Program-made: the position numbers and the translations under genes
The notes under the pieces: model-generated
The model's database searches: none
Told to the model about the DNA's origin: nothing
What the model saw: only the letters and a program-made list of their open reading frames with translations
DNA from: UBA987 sp047620825
Lineage (GTDB): Bacteria > Bacteroidota > Bacteroidia > NS11-12g > UBA9320
Direction: 5' to 3'
Assembly (NCBI GenBank): GCA_047620825.1
Contig: JBLHOC010000186.1
Coordinates: 1-5,413, forward strand
Length of the DNA: 5,413 bases
In this document: one piece after another, positions 5,299 through 5,413 of the stretch
Position numbering within the stretch: the stretch's first letter is position 1
Layout: each line of letters starts with the position of its first letter

Positions 5299-5413
5299 TG
5301 TCTCGTCCTAAAATAAGTTGACAGGTTAATAGTTAAATCCTGCTATAGGTTTACAGTTAATTCATAGTACTAAAATAGGTTTACTTTTTAAATGTAATGT
5401 CATAATAGTTCTT
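5299..5413 (+). mobile_element. Possible end of an insertion sequence (family uncertain)
   Basis: From TG at 5299 the sequence reads TGTCTCGTCCTAAAATAAGT, then TGACAG. It has the look of a TG-starting IS terminal repeat, as in the IS3 or IS21 families. Within the next 90 bases three related motifs follow at 5307, 5339 and 5369, with consensus (C/A)CTaAAATAgGTTtAC, often continued by AGTTAAT. Several spaced repeats at one end suggest transposase-binding sites. No transposase start is seen before the window ends. The alternative is a regulatory region with operator repeats upstream of a gene outside the window. Confidence 0.4.
5307..5390. repeat. Three ~24-bp motifs spaced 30-32 bp apart
   Basis: The copies are CCTAAAATAAGTTGACAG (5307), CCTGCTATAGGTTTACAG (5339) and ACTAAAATAGGTTTACTT (5369). 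Each is followed by a T/A-rich tail (GTTAAT, TTAATT, TTTAA). Spacing is 32 and 30 bp, about three helical turns, so a protein could bind all three on one DNA face. They lie in direct orientation. Confidence 0.6.

Noticed and set aside
5307..5390. CRISPR array from the three spaced motifs
   Set aside because: The motifs are imperfect, the gaps are only about 6-8 bases, and only three copies exist.

Overview
The window looks like chromosomal DNA of a member of the Bacteroidota (flavobacteria or a relative). It is AT-rich, there are no Shine-Dalgarno sequences before the genes, the tRNA promoter has a TAnnTTTG-type -7 element, the lipoprotein has an acidic stretch right after its acylated cysteine, and the large gene encodes the AsmA-like protein typical of this phylum. 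This assignment rests on sequence style alone.

Layout, left to right. Positions 1-236 are one end of an IS6-family insertion sequence: the first 57 codons of its transposase on the minus strand, then a short outer segment ending in an IS6-like terminal inverted repeat. Next is an unrecognised lipoprotein on the minus strand (359-958). From about 1197 to 2054, on the plus strand, lie a small unrecognised ORF and, 13 bases after it, a zeta-toxin-like P-loop kinase gene. That gene is split by a -1 frame change in a run of five T at 1557-1561. Its P-loop is in one frame and its GGHxVP...RY signature is in another.

Positions 2055-2508 carry no credible gene but are rich in structure. They hold an 11-bp double repeat, a decayed copy of a tRNA terminator plus tRNA 3' end, two 97%-identical 113-bp tandem units full of hairpins, a 52-bp near-perfect palindrome, and the real terminator of the minus-strand tRNA-Val(TAC) at 2509-2583. 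After the tRNA and its promoter comes an intact 820-residue AsmA-family membrane-anchored protein (2760-5222, TTG start). The right edge holds an 8-bp microsatellite and three copies of a ~24-bp motif spaced 30-32 bp apart, probably the end of a second mobile element.

Overall this is a housekeeping backbone (tRNA-Val, AsmA-like envelope protein) next to an accessory segment (IS6 end, lipoprotein, broken toxin-like module, repeats). I see no complete new defence or mobile system. The points most worth a second look are the frame-split kinase with its small upstream partner, and the repeat cluster abutting the tRNA 3' end.
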